A stretch of DNA of 64,000 bases from Progne subis subis (GCA_022316685.1 JAKJHU010001532.1:53668-117667); one strand, 5' to 3'; counted from the stretch's first letter, positions 41,740 through 51,448 are shown. Numbers and translations: made by a program. The notes: generated by a model from the sequence alone, not told the origin.

Positions 41740-42330
41740 TCATAGGGATGAGGGAGTACCCCGGGTTTCTTCTACATTTTGGAGTCAGGATGATGCCACC
41801 TCTACAGTTGGGCTATCCATTTGTGAGTAATACAGTGCTACCAAGCTGCTGGAATATGATGCAGGGATGCCTTGAACCACCTTTGGTCACATGGCGAGTG
41901 TACAAGGGACATCCTCTGGTTCTTTAGAGACACTGTCATTCTTTAGGTCACTATAGACAACTTCCAGCATTGCTAATTCTCTCAAGTACTGGATACCTTA
42001 ATCTGCAGTGGTCCACTTCCCTGGGGAGTTCACAAGATCTTCCTTAAATGGATATCTTGCCCTTATGCTTGAGAGAAGCCATTTCTAAAGGCTGCAAATT
42101 GCTCCTTCTTTTCCAATTCCTCTTTCAATTACCCAATCTTTAGCAAGGGATCCCAGCTGTTGGGATTCATGACCACCTAAATTGCTATTGGCCCCATTAT
42201 AACAGCATCAGCAGCCATACCGAAATCTGCTCATCTGGCTGGTGGCTGTAATCTTTCCACAAGTCTAGAAGTTCTGATAAGGTCAGGGACTAATTCAGTT
42301 TCCTGTTTGACTTGCCTCACTCGCTTTGAT
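41740..42330 (-). pseudogene. gag: ERVL gag relic of a third lineage
   Basis: The minus strand encodes pieces with the ERVL capsid-like signature: ELLDLWKDYSHQPDEQIS, then SSIRARYPFKEDL, then GKWTTAD and GIQYLRELAMLEVVYSDL, interrupted by stops. The RYPFKED and IQYLRELA forms look closer to mammalian ERVL gag than to ERVL-D in this window, so it may be an older branch. No LTR is associated. Confidence 0.7.
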
Positions 42331-42383
42331 TTCTTTGTTGAAGCACCTGCCTCTTGATCTAACCCTTCCTTTCCTACTATTAG

Positions 42384-42540
42384 AGAATCACAGAATCACA
42401 GAATGTCTAGGTTGGAAGAGACCTTCAAGATCATTGAGTCCAACCCATGACCTAAACCATGGAAGTGAGTGCCACATCCAATCCTTTTATAAACAGTTCC
42501 AGGGATGGTGACTCCACCACATTCCCGGGCAGACAATTGC
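42384..42540 (-). mobile_element. CR1 LINE, 3' end fragment
   Basis: Begins AGAATCACAGAATCACAGAATG followed by TAGGTTGGAAGAGACCTTCA, the reverse of a typical CR1 3' untranslated region. 5'-truncated, as is usual for CR1. The poly-pyrimidine stretch after it contains the target of the solo LTR-B. Confidence 0.9.
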
Positions 42541-42586
42541 AGTACTTTTATTACTTCCTCTTATTTTTCCTTTTCTTCTTCCTCCC

Positions 42587-44757
42587 TGTCTTGGTTTGAG
42601 ACAAATTTTGGGAGGAAACCTCTGTAGGGGGGTGTAGTGGTTTCACATTCACCAAATTCTGGTTGCCAAATTTAGTGTAGTGGTCCTAGTGTTTATTCTC
42701 TTTTTGTCGGAGAGAGATTAGGAAAAAAAGCAAAGCAGGGTCAAGCTTAAAAATGAACAAATAGTTTTATTAACACACACTAAAAGAATGGAAAAAGAAA
42801 GTTGGGAAAAAACTAAAACAAAACAGAATTAAACTCAAAAAAACACTCTTTCCTCCCCCTACAAACTGTTAATTTTCCTACAAAATGACATAAAGAGACA
42901 AAACCTGTGATTTTCAGTCAGTTTCACCATTTGAAAATAATCTTTCATCAGTTCTTTAGAAGAGTCTCTCTTAGGGTCATGGATCCCAGTGACAACCTAG
43001 AACTGTTCTCTTGTGGGTCTTAACTGTCACAAAAACAGTTGCCTGGGGAAACCTGCCTTTGTGACCCCTCCATTAGCAGTTTCCCAAGCTGCTTATGGGT
43101 CATGGGTCTTAGACTTTTGCATATTGGGGTGTCAGCTTTTAAAGATGAATAACTCCAAAGGCAAAGGATTCTTCATCTCAAGGAGCAGAGATATCTTCTC
43201 ATCTCTATCCCTGTTCAAGCATCTTATGGGATTAATATCACTTAGTCCATCACAAACACCTTTGCTCAAATCCACACACAAATCTCAACAATCATCTCCC
43301 CAAATGCATATCTTTCCCATGATTTAAAGGGATAATCTAAATATAGAGTTCATTTCCATGGCTCAATAAAGATGGAATGACAAACTCCTCAACCCCCTGT
43401 CCCAATTGTCTTTTCGCTCTCACTCCACTGACTTCATGCTGTCTTCTCTATGTTCACTCAGTCCCTTTCTTTTCTCTCTCAGGGAAGGGTTAGGCCTTGG
43501 AAGCTTCATGTTGCCAGGAAAGGGTTAAATCTGCCCAGGGTATTATCTCTCTTGCTGCAGGTCATGGTGTTAGATTTTCAAGGCCGCGCTGGTGAGGGGG
43601 GGAAGAACTCATGCAGAAAACTCAGAGATCAGAGGACCCAGGCAGTCCAGAATAAAAAAAAACAGGCAGGGTCATAAAATAAATGCCTTTTTTGCCCACC
43701 CCTCGGTGTAAATCGGGGTGGGCCCCGGCCCAGCCAGGCCCGTAGCCGGTATCAGAGGCCCAGGCAGTGGGCCTGCCCAGCCCTCCTTGCTGGCAGCAGA
43801 TGGGGCCTGGAGGCATAGCCCGGCCAGGGCTGCTCCTCTGGCCCTGGGTAAGTCCAGCCCTGGTCGCCCGGCCGGGGAGGCAGGGCCTGGCCGACCCCTG
43901 GCTGCCGTACTATGTTACCTCTCTCTCTCCGGCTGACTGGAAAAAAGGCTGACCTGCAGGAAATCAGGGGGTTTTATATGGATACTTCCCAAAGTCGTAA
44001 TTGACATTCTCAGTGGTCAAAACAGATGCCAGTATCCCAAACTAGCCTTTTGATAGGTCCCTGTCCTTTCTAAAGCAATTCCTCCATAACTAAAAAACCA
44101 AACTGCTTCAACCCATGACAGGGGGTCTCTTCTCAAAAGCAGATTTCAGCGGCCTCTCCCCCTACTGGTTCGGGAGAAAAATTTCTTTGGAGGAAAGTGG
44201 AAAAACCAGTTTATTTCACAACCTAAGTACTTACAAACATGAAAAAATTAATAATATTAGACCATAAAACTTTTCATTGCTCTGAAAAGATGGTGAATTC
44301 AGAAAGAGTCTTTCTGGACTTCAGAGAAAGTCTTTTTTTGCAGCTATGTCTTGGCTTGGCTCTCTCTTAGTCTGTCTGGGGCTCGGGTATCTCTCTAGGG
44401 TTCGGGTCCGGCGTCCCAGCTGCAGTGTAGTTTGGGGGGGGCCTGGGCAACAGTCCTTGTGTTCTTGGACTGGACAATAGCTGAATAGTTTAAAAAAAAA
44501 CAACAAACCTTCTGGCTTCAGTTAACTAGAAAAATACTAAGAGCAAAGGAGAGCTCTCTCTCACTGTTTGTGCTGCAGACAACGCAGTCTATGACAAAGA
44601 AGAACCGGGTGAGTAAAATGAAGTTTCTGCAGACAAATTGCATGTTTTGTTTTCCCCCTCTTCACTCTTGGAACCAGTCTTAAAGGTACAGAACTAAATA
44701 TCCAGCATAAGCAGACAGAGGGGATACAATACAGCATCATAAAGTCATTCTAGGACA
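42587..44757 (-). mobile_element. LTR-B, solo LTR split by LTR-E
   Basis: Parts 42587-42632 and 44126-44757 form one minus-strand LTR-B with perfect 5-bp CTCCC target repeats (42582-42586 and 44758-44762). LTR-E lies inside it. This is the best evidence that LTR-B belongs to a family with 5-bp duplications. Confidence 0.88.
42633..44120 (-). mobile_element. LTR-E, solo LTR with GGGGG target repeats
   Basis: 1488 bp, the reverse of 13064-14578. Starts TGTCATGGGTTG on the minus strand and ends ACCACTACA. GGGGG lies on both sides. The host LTR-B sequence resumes directly after. Confidence 0.88.
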
Positions 44758-44898
44758 CTCCCTTACTAATTTGTGGTATGGGCTTGAAACTTGCCTTGTC
44801 CATTATTTTGTTTTCACTGCTGGGGCAATGACTGTGGTTTGGGTTCCTGCCTCAATTACAGTACTCTGAGAGCATTGAACAGAGGCTTGGTAGGCCCC

Positions 44899-45569
44899 TG
44901 TCTTGGTTTGAAAAAGACAGTTGTCTGCTAAGGGTAGGCAGGCCTCTCCAGGAAATAAGGAATTCAAATCTTTCCCTCCGTGTTATTATAATTTAGAAGA
45001 TTAAAAAAAAACTTTCGGTCAGAGCTATGGGGAAAAGGAATAACAGTCCTTTACTAGTAAATATAACAGGACAGACAAACAACAACAGCACTTATAATAA
45101 CAGTAAAACAGAACCAAGAACCCTGAGGGCAAACGGTGGAACAGTCCGTCGCTGATGGCTGCAAGCTGGAAGCGATGGATTGTCCTCAGCAGGCAGGGGG
45201 GGTGCCCCGGCAGGCAAAGTGGGCAGTGCCGGAGAACCCGCAGCGGCTGGACCCCGGGCTGACCCAAAATCCAGCAGGGTAACGAAGAAACTCCGAATTC
45301 CTGGGCACTCCAACAGATGATAGAATTCCCAGGACCAGACTCCTCCGTTAGCTGTGGACTCCAGGCAGCCACTCCGTAGCCCGACCATCCTCCCCGGGAA
45401 AACCGAGAGAAGTGAGCCCACACCTTAGCTCTCCCGGGAGCCTCCTCCCTTCCCCAAAACCAAGTGATCAACTTATTTTGTCAGGTTAAGCACCGCTTAA
45501 CTACCCCTACTTAAAAATCTAGCAACTCATGGGGGGGAAAAATTCTACAGGAGAACTTAACCCTCAACA
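44899..45569 (-). mobile_element. ERVL-D 3' LTR
   Basis: The minus strand starts TGTTGAGGGTTAAG and ends AACCAAGACA. A purine-rich tract precedes it at 45570-45595 (core AGGGTGGATGA on the minus strand). Confidence 0.88.
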
Positions 45570-45677
45570 TCATCCACCCTGAATTTTTCCCACCCTAACA
45601 TATTATATTGAATTTAAACCTTTAAATAATATACATATATATACATGTGAATATAAATACAGACACAGTCACAGTAT

Positions 45678-48600
45678 TCACCGAAAAACAAGGTCCCCTT
45701 GAGGTATGCAGCGGGTCTCTCCATCCTTTTGCATCACCCACCATGTGCAGTCAGGTCCCTGAGCAAAAACAACCCCACGAGCGGGATTGTCTTTACTGGA
45801 GGCAGAATCAATCCAGACAGTTTTTCCCAGCATTCCTCTCATGTGTACCACTGGAACCTTATCTCCATCTCTTGTTCTCAGGGGCTCAGACTGGGCAGGG
45901 CCTGCTCGGTTGGTGGAACCTCGAGTGTTCACTAACCAGGTGGCCTTTGCTAAATTAATCTCCCAGTTCTTGAAAGTCCCCCCACCCAGTGCCTTCAAAG
46001 TGGTTTTAAGCAGGCCATTGCACCGTTCAACTTTCCCGGCTGCTGGCGCATAATAAGGAATATGGTACACCCACTCAATGCCATGTTCTCTAGCCCAGGT
46101 GTTTGTAAGGCTGTTCTTGAAATGAGTCCCGTTGTCAGACTCAATCCTCTCAGGGGTACCATGTCTCCACAGGATTTGCTTTTCAAGGCCCAGGATGGTG
46201 TTCCGGGCAGTAGCGTGAGGCACAGGGTAGGTCTCCAACCATCCAGTGGTGGCTTCCACCATGGTCAGCACATAGCGCTTGCCTTGGCGGGTTTGGGGAA
46301 GGGTGATGTAGTCAATCTGCCAGGCTTCCCCGTACTTATATTTGGACCATCGTCCGCCATACCATAGGGGCTTCACCCGCTTGGCCTGTTTGATGGTAGC
46401 ACACGTCTCACAGTCATGGATAACCTGAGAAATACTGTCCATGGTTAGATCCACCCCTCGGTCTCGTGCCCACTTATAGGTGGCATCTCTGCCCTGATGG
46501 CCTGAGGCATCATGGGCCCATCGAGCTAGGAACAACTCTCCCTTGTGTTGCCAATCTAAGTCTATCTTTGACACCTCTATCTTTGCAGCTTGATCTACCT
46601 GCTCGTTGTTTCGGTGCTCCTCATTAGCCCGACTCTTGGGGACATGGGCATCTACATGACGGACTTTGACAGGTAGCTTCTCTACCCGAGTGGCAATGTC
46701 CTTCCACTCATCTGCAGCCCAGATTGGCTTTCCCCTACGCTGCCAATTGGCCTTTTTCCACCTGTCCAGCCAACCCCACAGAGCATTGGCCACCATCCAC
46801 GAATCAGTGTAGAGGTAGAGCTTTGGCCACTTCTCTCTTTCAGCAATGTCCAGGGCCAGTTGAACAGCTTTGAGTTCAGCAAGTTGGCTTGACCCACCTT
46901 CTCCTTCAGTGGCTTCTGCAACCTGTCGTGTGGGGCTCCATACGGCTGCTTTCCACTTCCGATTCATCCCTACGATGCGGCAGGATCCATCAGTGAAAAG
47001 AGCATAGCGTGTTTCTTCTGCTGGTAGTTGGTTGTATGGTGGACCCTCTTCGGCACGTGTCACTTGTTCCTGCTCCTCTTCATCTGTGAGACCAAAGTTT
47101 TCACCTTCCGGCCAGTTTGTAATTATCTCCAAAATCCCAGGGCGATTTGGGTTTCCAATGCGGGCACGCTGAGTGATGAGGGCAATCCATTTGCTCCACG
47201 TGGCGTCGGTGGCATGATGGGTGGAGGGAACCTTTCCTTTAAACATCCACCCCAGCACCGGTAGTCGAGGTGCCAGCAGTTGTGCTTCTGTGCCAATCAC
47301 CTCTGAGGCAGCTTGAACTCCTTCATAGGCGGCCAAGATTTCCTTCTCTGTTGGAGTGTAGTTGGCTTCGGACCCTCTGTAGCTTCGGCTCCAGAATCCC
47401 AGTGGTCGGCCCCGAGTCTCCCCAGGCACCTTCTGCCAAAGGCTCCAGGACAGGCCATTGTTCCCAGCTGCTGAGTAGAGCACGTTCTTCACATCTGGTC
47501 CCGTCCTGACTGGGCCAAGGGCTACTGCATGAGCGATCTCCTGCTTGATCTGGGCAAAGGCTTGTTGCTGTTCAGGGCCCCAGTGGAAATCGTTCTTCTT
47601 GCGGGTGGCCAGGTAGAGAGGGGTCACAATCTGGCTGTACTCAGGAATGTGCATTCTCCAGAAACCTATGGCGCCTAGGAAAGCTTGTGTTTCCTTCTTG
47701 CTGGTCGGTGGAGACATTGCGGTGATCTTATTGATGACCTCAGTGGGAATCTGCCGCCGTCCATCTTGCCACTTTACTCCCAGGAACTGGATCTCTCGAG
47801 CAGGTCCCTTGACCTTGCTCTGCTTGATGGCAAAACCAGCTTTCAGGAGAATTTGGATGATCTTCTCTCCTTTCTCAAACACTTCCATTGCCGTGTTCCC
47901 CCACACAATGATGTCATCGATATACTGTAGGTGCTCCGGAGCCTCACCCTTTTCCAGTGCAGCCTGGATCAGTCCATGGCAGATGGTGGGGCTGTGTTTC
48001 CACCCCTGGGGCAATCGGTTCCAGGTGTACTGCACGCCCCTCCAGGTGAAAGCAAACTGAGGCCTGCATTCTGCAGCCAGAGGAATGGAGAAAAATGCGT
48101 TAGCAATGTCAATGGTGGCGTACCATTTTGCTGCCTTGGACTCCAGCTCGTACTGGAGTTCCAGCATGTCCGGCACAGCAGCGCTCAATGGTGGAGTCAC
48201 TTCGTTCAAGGCACGGTAGTCCACAGTCAATCTCCATTCTCCGTCAGACTTGCGCACAGGCCAGATGGGGCTGTTGAAGGGTGAGTGGGTTTTGCGGACC
48301 ACCCCTTGGCTCTCCAGCTCACGGATCATCTTGTGGATGGGGATCACGGCATCTCGATTTGTCCGATACTGTCGGCGGTGCACCGTCGAGGTGGCAACTG
48401 GAACTCGTTGCTCTTCTACCTTTAGGAGTCCTACTGCAGATGGGTTCTCCGACAGTCCAGGCAAGCTATTCAATTTCTTAATGCCCTCTGCCTCTACAGC
48501 TGCTATTCCAAAAGCCCACCTGAGTCCTTTAGAGTCTTTGTAATAACCATTCCGGAGGAAGTCTATGCCCAAAATACACGAGGCCCCTGGGCCAGTCACA

Positions 48601-48857
48601 GTTGGATGTTTCTGCCACTCCTTCCCGGTCAGGCTCACCTCAGCTTCTAGCAGAGTCAATTCCTGTGATCCCCCCGTCACCCCGGCAATGGAAATAGGTT
48701 CTGTCCCCACATATTCCGATGGTATCAGTGTACACTGCGAACCAGTATCAACCAAAGCTTCATATTTCCCTGGCTCTGATGTGCCAGGCCATCGGATCCA
48801 CACCGTCCAATAGATCCGGTTTTCCCGTGCCTCTCCCTGGCTAGAGGCAGGGCCCCT
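45678..48857 (-). CDS. pol: ERVL-D pol: protease, RT, RNase H, integrase
   Basis: An open frame of 1059 codons directly follows the gag UAG in the same frame; a GTG at 48803 (residue 1 below) is not needed if translation reads through. Protease: LVDTGSQ, D19. RT: IDIANAFF, D232; LPQGWKHSP; YIDD at 294-297. RNase H: D605 (FTDGS), E643 (LAELKA), D667 (YTDSW), D737. Integrase: H764 and H769, C798 and C801, then D831 (QIDYI), D890 (ESDNG) and E926 (KVERCNG), the DD35E spacing. The C-terminal tail is SH3-like with WWVMQKDGE. Every catalytic residue I can check is present. The integrase core is of the ERVL (class III) type. There is no dUTPase domain after integrase, unlike some mammalian ERVLs. 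The frame ends 108 bases before the LTR. Confidence 0.93.
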   Translation of the reverse strand, partial: RGPASSQGEARENRIYWTVWIRWPGTSEPGKYEALVDTGSQCTLIPSEYVGTEPISIAGVTGGSQELTLLEAEVSLTGKEWQKHPTVTGPGASCILGIDFLRNGYYKDSKGLRWAFGIAAVEAEGIKKLNSLPGLSENPSAVGLLKVEEQRVPVATSTVHRRQYRTNRDAVIPIHKMIRELESQGVVRKTHSPFNSPIWPVRKSDGEWRLTVDYRALNEVTPPLSAAVPDMLELQYELESKAAKWYATIDIANAFFSIPLAAECRPQFAFTWRGVQYTWNRLPQGWKHSPTICHGLIQAALEKGEAPEHLQYIDDIIVWGNTAMEVFEKGEKIIQILLKAGFAIKQSKVKGPAREIQFLGVKWQDGRRQIPTEVINKITAMSPPTSKKETQAFLGAIGFWRMHIPEYSQIVTPLYLATRKKNDFHWGPEQQQAFAQIKQEIAHAVALGPVRTGPDVKNVLYSAAGNNGLSWSLWQKVPGETRGRPLGFWSRSYRGSEANYTPTEKEILAAYEGVQAASEVIGTEAQLLAPRLPVLGWMFKGKVPSTHHATDATWSKWIALITQRARIGNPNRPGILEIITNWPEGENFGLTDEEEQEQVTRAEEGPPYNQLPAEETRYALFTDGSCRIVGMNRKWKAAVWSPTRQVAEATEGEGGSSQLAELKAVQLALDIAEREKWPKLYLYTDSWMVANALWGWLDRWKKANWQRRGKPIWAADEWKDIATRVEKLPVKVRHVDAHVPKSRANEEHRNNEQVDQAAKIEVSKIDLDWQHKGELFLARWAHDASGHQGRDATYKWARDRGVDLTMDSISQVIHDCETCATIKQAKRVKPLWYGGRWSKYKYGEAWQIDYITLPQTRQGKRYVLTMVEATTGWLETYPVPHATARNTILGLEKQILWRHGTPERIESDNGTHFKNSLTNTWAREHGIEWVYHIPYYAPAAGKVERCNGLLKTTLKALGGGTFKNWEINLAKATWLVNTRGSTNRAGPAQSEPLRTRDGDKVPVVHMRGMLGKTVWIDSASSKDNPARGVVFAQGPDCTWWVMQKDGETRCIPQGDLVFR

Positions 48858-50132
48858 CTAGCACTGGTCATTACTCCCTTCCTGGGCATACATGGTAGAG
48901 GTTCCTTCACAGGGATCTGACATATCCTCACTTCTATAATACCTGGCAGCTTGGTCATGTGAGGTTGAGGCTACCTTCATCTTAGTGGAACCCCCTCGGT
49001 TAGTGTTTCTCTCCTTGAGCTCACGCACCCGTGCTGCCAGGGCAGAAGTGGGTTTCCCATGCCACCTTCCCATGTCTTCCCCATGGTCACTCAGAAAGAA
49101 CCACAGGTCAGCTCGTGGGGTGTACCCTCTCTCTCTAGCTGGGGGACGTTGAGCTCTGACTCTGGGGCTTGTAACTCGCACCGGTGCCACACAGGAACTG
49201 TTCCTCCTCATCTCCTCCCTCACCTCCCTTATCTCCTCTGTCACCTCCTCCATCTTCTCCCTGAGTTCCTTAGCCACGGCAGAGACCTGAGCCTGCATTG
49301 GGCCACTGATCATGCTCTCATAATTTCTAAGCTTGTTGGCTACAGAACCCACTGTCTCTCGGTTGTTATCGGCATTAATGGTTGCAATGAAGGTGGCGTA
49401 TTGAGATGGTCCTAGAGTTGCCAGATTCCACAGCATTTGCCCTGTGCACCTGACTTTGTCGGGGTCATTATCATGCTGTCCACCCCTCCCAAAGAGTACC
49501 TCCAATACCGCCACTTCTCTCAGCTGTTGGATCCCTTCCTCAAGGGTCTTCCAGCGCATTCTGTGATGGTGCTCCTGCATTCTGTCTCTGTGGACAAACC
49601 TCTCCCTTACACTCATTAAAAGCCGCTCCCAAAGGGAAAGGGGCCCTGGCTCCCTTACGAATACCTGATTCACACCCGAGTCCTGGGTCAAGGGTCCCAA
49701 ATTCCTTGCCTCACCACTATGTAGCTGCACGCCTGTACCTATAAGGTCCCAGACCCGAACTAACCAGGCTGTATAAGCCTCACGTCCCCGTCGTGCAAGA
49801 TCTTTTTGCAGATTACGGAGACTTTCATATGTCAGGGACTCGGTGATGATCTCAACCTCTGAGTCCCCCGCGGGTTGTGAGGGCCCTCCTTTCTTATCCT
49901 TGTTGCCTGGGTGCTCTGATTTCACCTTGTACTTCTTTGTTTCCATAGGGGCCACTGCTGCTGGCTGTGGCTGCCCCTGTGGTTCAGCTGGAACCTGGAT
50001 GGTTGTGACGTCTGTGGGTTCCGCTGCTGCACCATCAGACTCTCCTTTGTCGGGGCAGGGGGAGGATTTCCCAGCAGCTGGGGCTAATGAGGCTACTACA
50101 GGGGCAAGGTACTCCCTCAGCATCTGGCCCAT
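48858..50132 (-). CDS. gag: ERVL-D gag
   Basis: 424 codons from the ATG at 50132, giving MGQ, a good N-myristoylation start; the frame is open upstream to 50192 without another ATG. Pro/Ala-rich N-terminus (1-95); capsid-like region (about 100-280) with SLRNLQKD, WLVRVWD, LSLWERLLMSVRERF and GIQQLREVAVLEV, the ERVL gag signature; a charged coiled coil (about 285-312, KELREKMEEVTEEIREV); and an Arg-rich tail. There is no CX2CX4HX4C zinc knuckle; basic Arg/Gly segments may bind RNA instead, as in foamy viruses. It ends in UAG at 48860-48858, in frame with pol. It overlaps the end of the pre-gag frame. Confidence 0.88.
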   Translation of the reverse strand: MGQMLREYLAPVVASLAPAAGKSSPCPDKGESDGAAAEPTDVTTIQVPAEPQGQPQPAAVAPMETKKYKVKSEHPGNKDKKGGPSQPAGDSEVEIITESLTYESLRNLQKDLARRGREAYTAWLVRVWDLIGTGVQLHSGEARNLGPLTQDSGVNQVFVREPGPLSLWERLLMSVRERFVHRDRMQEHHHRMRWKTLEEGIQQLREVAVLEVLFGRGGQHDNDPDKVRCTGQMLWNLATLGPSQYATFIATINADNNRETVGSVANKLRNYESMISGPMQAQVSAVAKELREKMEEVTEEIREVREEMRRNSSCVAPVRVTSPRVRAQRPPARERGYTPRADLWFFLSDHGEDMGRWHGKPTSALAARVRELKERNTNRGGSTKMKVASTSHDQAARYYRSEDMSDPCEGTSTMYAQEGSNDQC

Positions 50133-50686
50133 CTCACGGTCTCCTTCACCCAATCTGGGTGGTTTATTCCTGAGGCAGGCTGTGGGGCAGGCTCAGGCTG
50201 TGGGGCAGGGTCAGGCTGTGGGGCAGTATCCTTATTCTCTAGGGGAGGTATCAGGGTGGTTACCCAGTCCAGTCTCCCCTTATCTCTAAATGCTACACAG
50301 AACAGGCATACCAGCAACACCAGCCACTGTATGATATCATTAACATTCAGAGATTTGAACCCTTCAAAGACTGGTGGGGTAGGCCCAAAGAGCTGGGTGA
50401 AGGGTTGGGAAAAGGTTTCCCCTGGTGTCATTTCCTCACAGTATGTACCGTTGTTAAAGTAACTCCAAAAACACACAGTCAGTGTATGATAGCCCTGAAT
50501 CCATGTGCCTGCCTTCCAGAGAAAATTAAAAATCCACGATTTCCTCACTTCGTTAACCCATATAGCAAACTGGATGACAGCCACAGCAACCTTAGTTACA
50601 GGGCCCATGTTTAGAAAAGGGCCTACAAATGGGAGGAATACGGCCACACCCACATGCCACCCGAACCAGACAAAGGCAGACCACAT
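50117..50686 (-). CDS. Pre-gag hydrophobic frame of ERVL-D, unknown function
   Basis: 189 codons from the ATG at 50686; the frame is open back to the primer site (UUG at 50743) but without ATG. Predicted membrane segments from hydrophobicity: the first 26 residues (WFGWHVGVAVFLPFVGPF), about 30-45 (TKVAVAVIQFAIWV) and about 118-134 (IIQWLVLLVCLFCVAF). Between them lie several Trp/Tyr/Cys and a possible N-glycosylation site (NNGT). The tail has a PQPDPA/PQPEPA/PQPA repeat. The stop overlaps gag: the second gag ATG lies in ATGCTGA, whose TGA ends this frame. I know of no ERVL protein at this position. It recalls the upstream membrane-anchored form of gammaretroviral Gag, but is in another frame. 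Coding is likely but not proven. Confidence 0.55.
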   Translation of the reverse strand: MWSAFVWFGWHVGVAVFLPFVGPFLNMGPVTKVAVAVIQFAIWVNEVRKSWIFNFLWKAGTWIQGYHTLTVCFWSYFNNGTYCEEMTPGETFSQPFTQLFGPTPPVFEGFKSLNVNDIIQWLVLLVCLFCVAFRDKGRLDWVTTLIPPLENKDTAPQPDPAPQPEPAPQPASGINHPDWVKETVRWARC

Positions 50687-50746
50687 GATGTCCAGTACAC
50701 AACAATGTAGGCACTTAAGAACTGTTATTCCTTTTTCTCTCAATGC

Positions 50747-50764
50747 CCCACGTTTTGGGCGCCA
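50747..50764 (-). other. ERVL-D primer-binding site
   Basis: The minus strand reads TGGCGCCCAAAACGTGGG, five bases after the LTR. TGGCGCCC is shared with tRNA-Lys-type sites; the remainder is of the ...CCAA.CGTGG type seen in some ERVK. The tRNA assignment is tentative. Confidence 0.6.
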
Positions 50765-50769
50765 AATTC

Positions 50770-51448
50770 TGTCTCGGTTTGAAAAAAAAAGACAGGTGTC
50801 TGCTAAGGAGAGGCAGGCCTCTCCAGGAAAATGAGGAATTTAAATCCTTCCCTCCGTGTTATTATAATTTGGAAGATTAAAAGAAAAAACTTTTCGGTCA
50901 GAGCTATGGGGAAAAGGAATAACAGTCCTTTACTAGTAAATATAACAGGACAGACGAACAACAACAGCACTTATAATAACAGTAAAACAGAACCAAAGAA
51001 CCCTGAGGGCAAACGGTGGAACAGTCCGTCGCTGATGGCTGCAAGCTGGAAGCGATGGATTGTCCTCAGCAGGCAGGGGGGTGCCCTGGCAGATGAGGTG
51101 GGCAGTGCCGGAGAACCCGCAGCGGCTGGACCCCGGGCTGACCCAAAATCCAGCAGGGTAACGAAGAAACTCCGAATTCCTGGGCACTCCAACAGATGAT
51201 AGAATTCCCAGGACCAGACTCCTCCGTTAGCTGTGGACTCCAGGCAGCTACTCCGTAGCCCGACCGTCCTCCCCGGGAAAACCGAGAGAAGTGAGCCCAC
51301 TCCTTAGTTCTCCTGGGAGCCTCCTCCCTCCCCCAAAACCAAGTGATCAACTTCTTTTGTCAGGTTAAGCACCGCTTAACTACCCCTACTTAAAAATCTA
51401 GCAACTCAAGGGGGGGAAAAATTCTACAGGAGAACTTAACCCTCAACA
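50770..51448 (-). mobile_element. ERVL-D 5' LTR
   Basis: The minus strand starts TGTTGAGGGTTAAG and ends AACCGAGACA, 679 bp, next to the primer site. Confidence 0.88.

Larger units (their letters stand above)
44899..51448 (-). mobile_element. ERVL-D: near-intact ERVL provirus
   Basis: Minus-strand provirus with LTRs 50770-51448 (5') and 44899-45569 (3'), primer site, pre-gag frame, gag, pol and polypurine tract; no env. The LTRs differ at roughly 20 positions plus small indels (about 3 percent). The flanks do not match (GGCCCC at the low side, CCTCAC at the high side), so the ends may derive from two proviruses joined by recombination. Gag and pol frames are long and uninterrupted, unusual at this LTR divergence. 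Confidence 0.9.

Noticed and set aside
44899..44904. Target duplication of ERVL-D
   Set aside because: Five or six bases outside each LTR do not match even with one mismatch, so none is claimed.
48803..48805. GTG start for ERVL-D pol
   Set aside because: Eukaryotic translation would not normally start there; in-frame readthrough from gag explains pol better.
50687..50743. UUG-initiated extension of the pre-gag frame
   Set aside because: There is no ATG; the first ATG is at 50686. Near-cognate initiation is possible but not supported, so the shorter form was annotated.
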